A stretch of DNA of 64,000 nt, from the NCBI RefSeq assembly GCF_023156385.1, contig NZ_JAKZAK010000008.1, positions 1 to 64,000 on the forward strand. Direction: 5' to 3'. Positions 17,993-26,853 of the stretch are shown piece after piece. This DNA comes from Marinobacter xestospongiae. Lineage in GTDB: Bacteria > Pseudomonadota > Gammaproteobacteria > Pseudomonadales > Oleiphilaceae. Below the pieces are notes generated by a model. That model was not told the origin of the DNA and made no database searches. It was given only the letters and a program-made list of their open reading frames with translations. Position numbers and translations under genes: made by a program. Every line of letters starts with the position of its first letter. Positions within the stretch are counted from its first letter, which is position 1.

Positions 17993-19387
17993 ATGGTGGG
18001 GGTGTTAACGAAGTACTGGCCGGGGCAGCATGGCCAGGTGTTGCTGATAATCCTGGCGGCGGTGGTCCTGTGGGGCCTGGGCCATCAGTACCTGGCCTGG
18101 GATGTGGCCGTGGTGGCAGGCCTGACGGTGTTCTGCATCGGCAGCTGGGCCACCGGTGCGATACCCGACTATTGGGCCGCGTTGGTGTTCATGCTGCTGG
18201 CGGTGCTGACCCAGGTGGCGCCAACGGAGGCGGTGTTTGCCGGTTTCCGCTCGTCCACGTTCTGGCTGCTGTTCAGTGGCATGGTGATCGGTGCCGCGCT
18301 GAACTACACCGGCCTGGGCAAACGCCTGGCGTCGCTGCTCGCCCGCTGTATGGGGCAGAGCTATGGATCGGTGCTGGCGGCGACGCTGGGGTTCGGCATC
18401 GCGCTGTGCTTCGTGATGCCGTCGTCGATGGGACGGATGGTGCTGTTGATGCCGCTGGTGCTGGCGCTGGCGGACCACCTGGGGTACGAGCCAGGTAGCA
18501 ATGGCCATACCGGGATGTCGCTGGCGGCGCTGGTGGCGGTGTTCTTTCCCGGCTTTACGATCCTGCCGGCCAATGTCCCCAACATGATTCTTTCCGGCAT
18601 GTCGGAAACTCTCTACGGCGCCGAACTTGCCTACCTGGACTATCTGGTGCTGCATCTGCCGGTGTTGGGCCTGCTGAAAGCCCTGGCGGCTCTGTTGCTG
18701 ATCCTGTGGTGGTTTCCGGCCGATCCTCCGCGGCAGCGGGCCGACTCGTTGGTGACGGAGCCCCTGAGCCGGCAGGGTCGGCACATGGCTGTGGTGATGG
18801 TGGTTTGCCTGGCGCTGTGGATGAGCGATGGCTGGCACCATATTGCGCCTGGCTGGATCGGCTTGGGAGTGGCGCTTTATTGCCTGTTTCCCGGCGTTGG
18901 GCTGGTCGGTAAGGACACCCTGAACCAGAAAGTGCAGTATGGCGCGCTGTTCTTCGTGGCGGCGATCATCGGGCTGGGCGCGGTGATGGCAGAAGTAGGT
19001 GTCGGGCAACTGGTGATGGATGCCATCGCCGACCATGTGCCACTGAACAGCGACCAGCCGGTGGCCAATGTGGCGCTGCTGGCCCTGGTGTCCTCGCTGG
19101 TTGGCATGGTCACCAACCTGCCGGGAATTCCACTGATACTGACGCCGATCAGCCAGGAGCTGGCCAACACCAGCGGGCTGGCGCTGGCGACCGTACTGAT
19201 GACCCAGGTGTTGGCCTTCTCCAGTGTGCTGCTGCCTTATCAGGCGCCACCATTGCTGGCCGCGGTGCAGATGGGGTATGTATCTCTGGCGGTGCTGAGC
19301 CGGTTGTGTCTGGCGCTGTTTGCGATCACCGTGGTGATTCTGCTGCCGCTGGATCTGGTTTGGTGGTATCTATTGGGCAGGCTCTGA
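17993..19387 (+). CDS. SLC13/DASS-family anion permease
   Basis: A 464-aa polytopic membrane protein with about 12 hydrophobic helices and the divalent anion:sodium symporter pattern. The helix-hairpin segment FRSSTFWLLFSGMVIGAAL and the internal repeat TNLPGIPLILTPIS resemble the SNT-type substrate loops. Likely substrates are di- or tricarboxylates, sulfate or sulfonates; the sequence does not decide. A LysR gene begins 18 bases after the stop, so the two are probably cotranscribed. Confidence 0.8.
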   Translation: MVGVLTKYWPGQHGQVLLIILAAVVLWGLGHQYLAWDVAVVAGLTVFCIGSWATGAIPDYWAALVFMLLAVLTQVAPTEAVFAGFRSSTFWLLFSGMVIGAALNYTGLGKRLASLLARCMGQSYGSVLAATLGFGIALCFVMPSSMGRMVLLMPLVLALADHLGYEPGSNGHTGMSLAALVAVFFPGFTILPANVPNMILSGMSETLYGAELAYLDYLVLHLPVLGLLKALAALLLILWWFPADPPRQRADSLVTEPLSRQGRHMAVVMVVCLALWMSDGWHHIAPGWIGLGVALYCLFPGVGLVGKDTLNQKVQYGALFFVAAIIGLGAVMAEVGVGQLVMDAIADHVPLNSDQPVANVALLALVSSLVGMVTNLPGIPLILTPISQELANTSGLALATVLMTQVLAFSSVLLPYQAPPLLAAVQMGYVSLAVLSRLCLALFAITVVILLPLDLVWWYLLGRL

Positions 19388-19404
19388 ACGGCGAGGCATG
19401 ACAC

Positions 19405-20280
19405 TTGGAAATACATCAATTGCGAACCCTGGTGGTGGTGGCCAGGGAGGGAAGCATCACCCGGGCGTCGGAGCAGCTGTATCTCAGCCAGCCGGCCGTC
19501 AGTGCTCACATCAAGGCGATTGAGGACAGCCTCGGCGTGCCCATCTTCGCCCGGACACCCCGCGGTATGGAAATCACCCCGGCCGGCGAGCGTCTGTTGC
19601 AGCGGGCCCACGAAGTGATGGCGGCCCACCAGACGTTGATGTCCGAGGCCAGCCGGATTCGGGGCCAGTTGATCGGGCAGCTGCGCCTCGGGGCCAGTGG
19701 TGACACCAACACCAGTCGGGTTGGCGAGCTTGTAAAAAGCGTGACGGAGCACTTTCCGGAGCTCGACGTTTCCCTGAGGTACTCCACCCAGGTTCAGCAG
19801 GACATTCGCCATGGCCTGTTGGATGCGGGCTTCTACAATGAGACCGGCAACCGGGAGCCCGGGTTCTCCGCCCTGGAGGTGGAAGACTTTTCCATCTATC
19901 TGGTGGCATCGTCGGGGCTGCTTGAGAAGCCGGAGGTGCTGGACTGGAAAGCACTGGAAGCCTTCACCTGGGTGCTGCCGAATGCCAGAACCTGCTGCGG
20001 CCGAACAGCCGAGGCGTTGTTTGAAGCGCACGGCATCCGGCCCAGAAAGATCATCAGTGTGGATCGTGAACGCCACACCCGAGCCCTGATCGCCAGCGGA
20101 GTGGGGATTGGCCTGCTCCACGGCGAGTCCACCCGGCTGGGTCAGCAGGCCGGCGAACTGGATGTGCTTTGTCCCGCCACCGAGTCCGCAAAGGTCCTGT
20201 TCACCTGGCTGGCCAGTCGTGATCAGGACCCGTTGGTCGCAGCCGTGGTGAGTCTGCTACGGTCGCAGTTATTGGCGTAG
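19405..20280 (+). CDS. LysR-family transcriptional regulator
   Basis: A 291-aa regulator starting at TTG (19405), with GAGG 8 bases upstream. The protein then begins MEIHQLRTLVVVAREGSIT, the standard LysR N terminus. The winged helix-turn-helix covers residues 1-60 and the effector domain about 90-285. Unusually, the effector domain holds adjacent cysteines (NARTCCGRTAEAL). The target is probably the upstream carrier gene or its substrate pathway. Confidence 0.85.
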   Translation: MEIHQLRTLVVVAREGSITRASEQLYLSQPAVSAHIKAIEDSLGVPIFARTPRGMEITPAGERLLQRAHEVMAAHQTLMSEASRIRGQLIGQLRLGASGDTNTSRVGELVKSVTEHFPELDVSLRYSTQVQQDIRHGLLDAGFYNETGNREPGFSALEVEDFSIYLVASSGLLEKPEVLDWKALEAFTWVLPNARTCCGRTAEALFEAHGIRPRKIISVDRERHTRALIASGVGIGLLHGESTRLGQQAGELDVLCPATESAKVLFTWLASRDQDPLVAAVVSLLRSQLLA

Positions 20281-20323
20281 GCTCATCAGTGTCCGGTTCG
20301 GTCGGCCAGACGGAGCACTGGTG

Positions 20324-21289
20324 CTAGTCGGCACCGGTAGTTGCTCGCCGTAGGGTTCTGGCCGGGGTCTCACCAAAGCGGGCGCGGTAGGCGCGGGAAA
20401 AATTACTGACGTGGTTGTAGCCGACCATGCCCGCAACGTCTTTCACGGCCAGCTCGCCACTTGCCAGCCAACGGTTGGCGGCCACCATCCTCTCGTTGCG
20501 AACATACTCGGCACAGCTTTGCTGGAATTTCTGGCGAAAGAGTTGATCCAGGCGGTTTTCGGACATGCCGGCCTGGTCTGCCAGGCTGGCAATGGATAGC
20601 GGGCTGTCCAGATGTGTCTCGATGTGCGTGATGACATCCGCCAGGGCCTGGGCTTCCCAGACGATGATGCGGTCGTCTGTACTCACCTCGTCGCAGAAAA
20701 GCTCAATGATCTCCGCCAGAAAAAGATTGGCAATGCCCTCCAGTTTTAACAGTCGGGCGCTGCCCCGTGCATGCTGGTCGAAGAGGTTGCCCCCCAGTTG
20801 TCGCAGGCGCTTGCTGGGTGAGAACGATTGGCCGAGCTGAAAATCACCAAAGTCTTTGTCACCGAACAGGGCGAGCCGTTCCGGCAGCTCGCCGCCAAAC
20901 CGGGCCTTCAGGGGCGCCTGTGTCGATGCCACGCCGACATGGCGGATGAGCTGACCCTTGAAAAGGTTAAAAAGGCTGCCGGAAGGGTCCACACGCATCA
21001 GCAGGGCGGAATCGGGTGTCAGGGTAAAGGTCTTGCCGTTGGGGTAGGACAGCTCCGAGTGTCCCTGCAGGTGCATGGCCGACCCCAGCCAGGGTTCGCT
21101 GAAGCTGTTCTGGACCTGCACCGAGCAATCCTCCAGGGCCTCGTATTCCATGCGGTAGAGCACCAGGCCACTGGCAAACTCCAGACGCTCCATGCGACCG
21201 CGAATTCCGGGCAGATCAATCGCCTGCCCCCCATTCATGTCCGCCCGAACCGTGGGCGTGTCGTTACCGTTCTTGGAATTGTTTTTCAT
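20324..21289 (-). CDS. AraC-family transcriptional regulator
   Basis: A 321-aa protein with a poorly conserved N-terminal sensing domain and a C-terminal AraC DNA-binding domain (LSIASLADQAGMSENRLDQLF and VKDVAGMVGYNHVSNFSRAYRARFGETPA). The overall shape resembles PchR-like regulators, but no siderophore gene is adjacent. It converges on the LysR gene and starts beside a gene-poor region, so its target is unknown. Confidence 0.85.
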   Translation of the reverse strand: MKNNSKNGNDTPTVRADMNGGQAIDLPGIRGRMERLEFASGLVLYRMEYEALEDCSVQVQNSFSEPWLGSAMHLQGHSELSYPNGKTFTLTPDSALLMRVDPSGSLFNLFKGQLIRHVGVASTQAPLKARFGGELPERLALFGDKDFGDFQLGQSFSPSKRLRQLGGNLFDQHARGSARLLKLEGIANLFLAEIIELFCDEVSTDDRIIVWEAQALADVITHIETHLDSPLSIASLADQAGMSENRLDQLFRQKFQQSCAEYVRNERMVAANRWLASGELAVKDVAGMVGYNHVSNFSRAYRARFGETPARTLRRATTGAD

Positions 21290-21725
21290 GGTGCAATGTT
21301 ACCTGAATTACTCGGCTTGATCGGGTGTTGGTGAACAGGATCAGACCCTGAAGAAGGAGATAAGTGCCATGTGGGTTTTGATACAGGAGCTATCCGGCTT
21401 GTTGCCCGGCTAGAGGCGAACCTGGACAGGCCGTGAGGCTCTTGGTTTAGCGGTAGCTGAAGTGCGGCTCACCCAAGTTCTGGCATGGCTTATAAGGGGA
21501 GGGGCTCTGGGTATCCTTGGAAGATCAGATAACCAAAACGTATAAACAGCTGAGATCCAATAAAACACCGGGAGGCGTCAATATGCGAGGCTTGTTGACT
21601 GGGGTAACTGCCGTTCTGGCTCTCACGCTGTCTGAATGACAGCACTCTGTCACCGGGTGGCGCAATCAGGCAAGAGAGGGCGGGGCAGGGTTTTGCATAT
21701 GTTTTGCTTTTATTTTGCTTGGCCC
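21290..21725. other. Gene-poor region with one possible small peptide
   Basis: No normal-size gene is visible. ATG at 21583 follows GGGAGGCG and would encode an 18-residue hydrophobic peptide (MRGLLTGVTAVLALTLSE) stopping at 21639. It looks like the front of a signal peptide or entericidin-like gene cut by a stop, so it may be a remnant. Confidence 0.3.
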
Positions 21726-21765
21726 AAAAACGAAAAAAGGCAGCCACCCGTAAGTGACTGCCTTT
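21726..21765 (-). terminator. Intrinsic terminator of tRNA-Pro
   Basis: AAAGGCAG (21736-21743) pairs with CTGCCTTT (21758-21765). Read leftward, the stem is followed by a T-rich run (A-rich 21726-21738 on the + strand), 12 bases past the tRNA. Confidence 0.8.
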
Positions 21766-21776
21766 CTTGAGGTATT

Positions 21777-21853
21777 TGGTCGGGACGGCAGGATTTGAAC
21801 CTGCGACCACCTGCACCCCATACAGGTGCGCTACCAGGCTGCGCTACGCCCCG
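21777..21853 (-). tRNA. tRNA-Pro (anticodon GGG)
   Basis: The 77-nt minus-strand sequence folds as a cloverleaf. Acceptor stem: CGGGGCG with CGTCCCG. D stem: GCGC/GCGC. Anticodon stem: CCTGT/GCAGG with loop ATGGGGT, so the anticodon is GGG. T arm: GCAGG-TTCAAAT-CCTGC. The discriminator is A and CCA is encoded. Confidence 0.95.
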
Positions 21854-22501
21854 AGACGCTTCCAGACTCTGAGCAGAAAGCCGGGCTTTCTGTGAGCTGG
21901 TGCCAGGAAGTTTTTGACAACTCCCAATGGCTTAGCGGGAGCGAATACTACACTAGCCTTTTTGAAAAAGAAACAGGTTTTGTGGCAATTGATGCTGCAA
22001 ACGGCCGATTCCCGGCCTGGTGGTTATCCTGTCGCCAGAAAGACCTGCCAAAAATCGGGGTTAATCATTAGTGGTGTAATCAGTCTGCCATGGGGGAGCG
22101 CCTACTCTGGTTCTCACTGGAGTCCTTTTCCTGTTCATTTGCGGTTTTTGTTTGCTCGATTTTTGATCGTTTGGCCCCCGTTGAGCAAGGGTTTTAGCGC
22201 TTCGGGCTCAGCTCAGGAAATTGAACTACGCTTAGAGCTAAGGGATAGCGCGTATGGAGTCTTTTGATATTTTGACGTCAAAAGAATAAAATCCGCCGCG
22301 TTACAACTTTGTAAATCATGGACTCGCCGGAGTCCCTGAATTACTCCTGGATCTCCTCTGCCGCGCAGGGCGTCTGCCATCGGGTTTGAGCGGGAGGCTC
22401 CGCACCCGGACCAGTCGGCGTTTTGCTGGCTGGTTGAGACGCTTCAGGAGTTGTTTATGGGCTCCCAAGTCGACACAAACACGAAATAGGAGACTCCATT
22501 C
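21854..22501. other. Gene-poor region upstream of the BCCT gene, with a palindrome
   Basis: I see no gene in these 648 bases. They must carry the tRNA-Pro promoter (leftward) and the BCCT promoter (rightward). Within 22261-22284 CTTTTGA and TCAAAAG flank an inner perfect palindrome TTTTGACGTCAAAA (22270-22283), a plausible operator. The stretch 21900-22260 is AT-richer than its neighbours. No attachment-site duplication of the tRNA 3' end is seen here. Confidence 0.4.
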
Positions 22502-24091
22502 GTGGGAGACGTAGTCAAAGACGAGTACCAAACCGACTACGTGGTAGGTCAGGACAACATCAATCCTTTGGGTCTTGACCTCCACGCACCGGTTTTCCCG
22601 ATCGCAGCCGTTCTGGTTGTGCTGTTCGTGGTGGGCACCCTGATCTTCCCGGCCGAATCCAAGGAACTGCTGGATGGCGCCAAGTGGGGGGCCATCAATA
22701 CCTTCGACTGGTTCTTTCTGATCAGTGCGAACATCTTTGTTGTGGTCTGTCTGGCCCTGATCTTCATGCCGGTGGGTAAGATCCGCCTGGGCGGTCAGGA
22801 TGCCAAGCCGGAATTCTCGACCATGTCGTGGTTTGCCATGCTGTTTGCCGCAGGTATGGGCATTGGTTTGATGTTCTGGGCTGTTGCCGAGCCGGTGGCC
22901 TATTACACCGACTGGTACGGCACGCCGCTGGGCGCTGAGGCCAACAGCGAAGAGGGTGCGCGGATGGCCATGGGTGCCACCATGTACCACTGGGGTCTGC
23001 ATCCCTGGGCGATCTACGCGATCGTGGCGTTGTCACTGGCGTTCTTTGCCTTCAACAAGGGCATGCCACTGACGATCCGCTCCGCGTTCTTCCCGCTGCT
23101 GCGTGATCGCGTCTGGGGCTGGCCAGGTCACCTGATTGATATCCTGGCTGTGCTGGCCACCATTTTCGGCCTGGCCACGTCTTTGGGCTTCGGTGCTCAA
23201 CAGGCGGCCTCCGGTATGGATTACCTGTTCGGTATCTCCAGCGGTATCGGCGTGCAGATGACCATCATTACCGGGGTAACACTGGTGGCGCTGCTGTCTG
23301 TTCTGCGTGGCCTGGACGGTGGTGTGAAGGTGCTCAGTAACATCAACATGGGCCTGGCAGCCTTGTTGCTGTTCTTCATCATCTTCGCCGGTCCGACCAT
23401 GACCATCATCGAGACGCTGTGGGTGACGTCGTCCACGTATGTGGCGAACATCATGCCGCTGAGTAATCCGTTCGGTCGTGAAGATGAGACCTGGTTCCAT
23501 GGCTGGACCGTATTCTACTGGGCCTGGTGGATTTCCTGGTCACCGTTCGTTGGCATGTTCATCGCCCGGGTGTCCAAGGGTCGTACCGTTCGCGAATTCG
23601 TGACCGCGGTGCTGATCATCCCGACGGTGATTACTGTGTTCTGGATGAGTGCCTTCGGTGGCAGCGCCCTGGATCAGATCCAGAACGGTATCGGTTCGCT
23701 GGCAGCCAACGGCCTGACGGAAGTGCCGCTGGCCATGTTCCAGATGCTGGAGAACCTGCCGCTGACCGCGATCACCTCCTTCATCGGCATTGTGCTGGTA
23801 TTGGTGTTCTTCGTGACCTCATCTGACTCCGGTTCGCTGGTCATCGACAGCATCACCGCTGGCGGCAAGACCGATGCACCGACGGCCCAGCGCGTGTTCT
23901 GGGTCATCATGGAAGGTGCCATTGCAGCGGCTCTGATCTTCGGCGGCGGTGCAGATGCCCTCGGGGCTATTCAGGCAACCGCCATCACCGCAGGCCTGCC
24001 ATTTACGCTGATCCTCCTGGCGATGACCTGGGGGCTGCTGAAAGGCCTGACGCACGAGCGCAAGCTGCTGGCCTCGCAAGGCAAGCTGTAA
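22502..24091 (+). CDS. BCCT-family betaine/choline/carnitine transporter
   Basis: A 529-aa secondary carrier starting at GTG (22502) behind TAGGAG. It has 12 predicted helices and BCCT hallmarks: the glycine-rich GMGIGLMFWAVAEP in helix 3 and the aromatic YWAWWISWSPFVGMFIARVSKGRTVREF segment. The conserved TSSDSGSLVIDS stretch is also present. The sodium-type glycine motif (GMGIG rather than GIGRG) suggests Na+-coupled uptake of glycine betaine or a related osmolyte. It is monocistronic and closed by a strong terminator. Confidence 0.94.
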   Translation: MGDVVKDEYQTDYVVGQDNINPLGLDLHAPVFPIAAVLVVLFVVGTLIFPAESKELLDGAKWGAINTFDWFFLISANIFVVVCLALIFMPVGKIRLGGQDAKPEFSTMSWFAMLFAAGMGIGLMFWAVAEPVAYYTDWYGTPLGAEANSEEGARMAMGATMYHWGLHPWAIYAIVALSLAFFAFNKGMPLTIRSAFFPLLRDRVWGWPGHLIDILAVLATIFGLATSLGFGAQQAASGMDYLFGISSGIGVQMTIITGVTLVALLSVLRGLDGGVKVLSNINMGLAALLLFFIIFAGPTMTIIETLWVTSSTYVANIMPLSNPFGREDETWFHGWTVFYWAWWISWSPFVGMFIARVSKGRTVREFVTAVLIIPTVITVFWMSAFGGSALDQIQNGIGSLAANGLTEVPLAMFQMLENLPLTAITSFIGIVLVLVFFVTSSDSGSLVIDSITAGGKTDAPTAQRVFWVIMEGAIAAALIFGGGADALGAIQATAITAGLPFTLILLAMTWGLLKGLTHERKLLASQGKL

Positions 24092-24103
24092 GCGCCCCGA
24101 GCT

Positions 24104-24134
24104 AAAAAAACCCGGGCATTGTCCGGGTTTTTTT
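24104..24134 (+). terminator. Intrinsic terminator of the BCCT gene
   Basis: AAAAAAACCCGG / CCGGGTTTTTTT, 12-bp perfect stem with 7-base loop, 12 bases after the stop; effective in both directions. Confidence 0.93.
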
Positions 24135-24135
24135 A

Positions 24136-24354
24136 TGCCCAAAGAACGGCGCCGGTGAGATGGCGGGGGGCGCTGTTGCCCTGCAGGTGGTGCCCGATGC
24201 TCCAGTTGCCCTGGAGAGCGTGCTGAGGGCAGCTATGGCCGGTGGCTTCCAGTTGGCCATGGCAGTGGCCGGGCTGGCGTGTGTGACGGCCATGGTTTTG
24301 GTGATCTGGTCGCCGGCCAGGGCCGCTGCCGACCCGGCTAAGGTGTTGTCCTGA
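24136..24354 (+). pseudogene. Possible remnant of an MFS transporter 3' end
   Basis: An open stretch encodes a hydrophobic segment (GGFQLAMAVAGLACVTAMVLVIW) after a short amphipathic part (ALESVLRAAMAGG). This resembles the last helix of 14-TM drug/H+ antiporters. There is no ribosome binding site, start or upstream portion. It could be a chance hydrophobic frame; a decayed MFS gene is my preferred reading at low confidence. Confidence 0.25.
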
Positions 24355-24382
24355 GACCGGTCTGCCTGCAGGCTCTGCGGTC

Positions 24383-25342
24383 TCACGCCTGTTGGACAGG
24401 CTGGGCGAAAGTCTCCATGGCAAAGGCGACCCGGCCTTCGGGTGTAAAGTGCGGTCGCTTCAGGCGCTCCACGGCTTTCAGGCGGGTCAGCAGGCCGCGA
24501 CCGTTGGCCATCTGGATGGCGAGGCCCGGGCGGGCATTGAGTTCCAGCAATAGCGGCCCTTTCTGGGCATCCACCACCAAGTCGACCCCCATGTAGCCAA
24601 GGTTGGTGGCCTCGTAACAGCGGGACGCCATCAACAGCATCTGTTGCCAGTCTTCGATGGCGATGTTGGCGAGATTGAGGCCGGTGTCCGGGTGCAGGTG
24701 GATGGCCTTGTTGAACTGCACCGCATTGAGGCTGTGGCCGGTGCCGATATCCAGGCCGACGCCGACCGCGCCCTGGTGGAGGTTGGCTTTGCCATCGGAA
24801 TCCCGGGTGGCTAAGCGCAGCATCGCCATCACCGGGTAGCCCTGGAACACCACGATGCGGATGTCCGGCACGCCCTGAAAGGAGTAGTCCGCCAGACTGG
24901 CGGACGGCTGCACCAGGTCTTCGACAATCGCCACATCCGGGGTGCCCCCAAGAGAGTAGAGCCCGGCGAGGATGTTGGACAGGTGCCGCTCCAGCGTGGC
25001 CAGGGTGACCTTGGCGCCGGAGGCCTTGACGTACTGATCGCCGTCGCGCCGGGTGATCACGGTAATACCCTTGCCGCCGGACCCCTTGGCTGGCTTGATG
25101 GCAAAGCCGTCCAGCTCATCCACCAGTTCCCGGAAATGGGAGATCTCATGTTGCTGGCGTACGACCTGCAGCAGCTGGGGGGTGCTCACGTCGTACTCGG
25201 CGGCAATCAGCTTGGTCTTGAGCTTGTTGTCCACCAGCGGGTAGGAGGCGCGGTCGTTGTAGCGCCCAATGTAGTCCACGTTGCGCCGGTTCATGCTGAG
25301 CATGCCGGCGCGTTGCAGGCGAAACGGTGAGATCCAGCTCAT
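24383..25342 (-). CDS. RimK-like ATP-grasp ligase (alpha-L-glutamate ligase-like)
   Basis: A 319-aa ATP-grasp enzyme of the alpha-L-glutamate ligase-like group, predicted to form an amide or peptide bond using ATP. ATP-grasp motifs are FAIKPAKGSGGKGITVI (nucleotide loop), MGVDLVVDAQKGPLLLELNARPG (metal and phosphate binding) and the GVPDIRIVVFQGYPVMAMLRL strand. It ends the three-gene leftward operon; its ATG overlaps the 7TM gene's stop by 4 bases. The acceptor and amino acid are unknown for this subfamily. Confidence 0.88.
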   Translation of the reverse strand: MSWISPFRLQRAGMLSMNRRNVDYIGRYNDRASYPLVDNKLKTKLIAAEYDVSTPQLLQVVRQQHEISHFRELVDELDGFAIKPAKGSGGKGITVITRRDGDQYVKASGAKVTLATLERHLSNILAGLYSLGGTPDVAIVEDLVQPSASLADYSFQGVPDIRIVVFQGYPVMAMLRLATRDSDGKANLHQGAVGVGLDIGTGHSLNAVQFNKAIHLHPDTGLNLANIAIEDWQQMLLMASRCYEATNLGYMGVDLVVDAQKGPLLLELNARPGLAIQMANGRGLLTRLKAVERLKRPHFTPEGRVAFAMETFAQPVQQA

Positions 25343-26853
25343 GGCTCATAGGCCTTCATGGGATGGAAGCGCCTGAGTTCGCTGAGTTTGTAGCCGGTGT
25401 ACTGTCCCAGCAGCAGGATCAGGCCCAATACCACCAGGTGCAGTTCCGGGAAATTGAAGGTGAGATGGCTTGCCAGCGGTGCGCTCATGGCCAGGTAGGC
25501 CACAACCGCAACGAACAGCGAGCCGAAGCCCTGGATCAGAACTTCCCGTGCGCCTTCTTCCTCCCAGAGGATGGACATCCGCTCGATGGTCCAGGCCAGG
25601 ATGATCATCGGGAAGAAGGTCACCGTCATGCCGGTGTTGAAGCCCATCTGGTAGCCCACGATGCTGAGCCCGGTGGTGATGAAGATCACCAGGATGATCA
25701 GCGCCGATATGCGCGATACCAGCAGCAGGTTGAGGGCGGACAGATAGCCCCGCATCAGCAGGCCGAGGCACACCACCGCTATGAACGCGATCAGCCCCGG
25801 CACCAGAGAGGTCTGCACAAAGGCGACGGCGATCAGGACCGGCATGAAGGTGCCCGAGGTGCGGATGCCGATGACAATCCGCATAAACGCGACCACCAGG
25901 GCGCCAATGGGTAGCAACAGCAACATCCGAAACATGCTCTGTTCTTCGATGGGCAGCTGGTAGAGGCTGAGGAAGCCGAGACCGTTGTCGTTTGCCTCGA
26001 CCCTGGCCAGTTGTAGGGCCGGCACGGTCTGGCGCAGCATCGAGAAGGTGACCTGGGAGTCGCTGCCGCCCATCACGTCCAGCAGAGAGACCGCTGTCTG
26101 GCGCCACAGCACTACATGTTCAGGCAGGCCCTGGGCGCCGGTGTGGGGGTTGAATGTCAGCCAGCGTTCGCCATTGTAGATCTGCAGGAACGGCTTGAGG
26201 GTCTGGCGCCGGCGGGCATCCTCCAGTTGCAGACCGTCGGCGATGCGGGCGGGAATGCCGGCGTGATTGAGCATGCGCTCTAGCAGGCTGACGTAATTGG
26301 TACCAGAGGTGAGCAGGGTGGTGTTCTGCTCCGGCGTCTCTGGCTGCATCAGCTTGATCAGCTCGCGTGTGAGACTCTCCGGGTTGGACGACTTGCTGCG
26401 GGCCTGTTGCAGGACTTCCCGGACCGCCGTGGCCTGGGGCTCTTCCCAGAACACCGGCTTGGCCACCGGTGCCGGCCCGCTGGGGGTGTCATCGCCAACG
26501 GTGTCGGGAATCAGTTGGGCCTTGAAGTAGAGCGTTTGAGGCCCTTCGGCGAAGCGTTTGGACCATTCGGCCCGGCGATTGCCGTCATGCTCAACGATGG
26601 AGAAGCCGTAGCCGGGAGACGCGGCCTGCTCCGACAGCAGCAGGAAACCGGGGGGCTGGTCCGGAATGTTCAGGCTCGCCAGCACGGGTTCCTGCTGGGC
26701 CTGGAAATCAACTCGGGCTTCCACCAGCCAAACCGGACGCTGTTCGCCGGGAAGCCACGGAATGCCCAACTCCACATGACGCAAAACCGCCAGAGCAAGT
26801 CCGGCGGTGATCAGTACAAACAGGGCGAAGTAAAAGGGCGCGCGGGAGGTCAA
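25339..26853 (-). CDS. Inactive transglutaminase-like protein fused to 7 TM helices
   Basis: A 504-aa inner-membrane protein. One N-terminal helix (residues about 6-25) leads to a periplasmic transglutaminase-like region (about 40-320; see NYVSLLERMLNHAGIPARIADG and WLTFNPHTGAQGLPEHVVLW). About seven helices follow from residue 320 to the end. The catalytic cysteine of true transglutaminases is not evident at the helix start, where LLTSGTNYVSLL lacks Cys, so the domain is probably a binding fold. Four-base overlaps on both sides show tight coupling with the retropepsin-like and ATP-grasp genes. Confidence 0.87.
   Translation of the reverse strand: MTSRAPFYFALFVLITAGLALAVLRHVELGIPWLPGEQRPVWLVEARVDFQAQQEPVLASLNIPDQPPGFLLLSEQAASPGYGFSIVEHDGNRRAEWSKRFAEGPQTLYFKAQLIPDTVGDDTPSGPAPVAKPVFWEEPQATAVREVLQQARSKSSNPESLTRELIKLMQPETPEQNTTLLTSGTNYVSLLERMLNHAGIPARIADGLQLEDARRRQTLKPFLQIYNGERWLTFNPHTGAQGLPEHVVLWRQTAVSLLDVMGGSDSQVTFSMLRQTVPALQLARVEANDNGLGFLSLYQLPIEEQSMFRMLLLLPIGALVVAFMRIVIGIRTSGTFMPVLIAVAFVQTSLVPGLIAFIAVVCLGLLMRGYLSALNLLLVSRISALIILVIFITTGLSIVGYQMGFNTGMTVTFFPMIILAWTIERMSILWEEEGAREVLIQGFGSLFVAVVAYLAMSAPLASHLTFNFPELHLVVLGLILLLGQYTGYKLSELRRFHPMKAYEP

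Noticed and set aside
21777..22501. tRNA-Pro as an integration site for a mobile island
   Set aside because: No integrase, no repeat of the tRNA 3' end in the window and no phage-type genes next to it.
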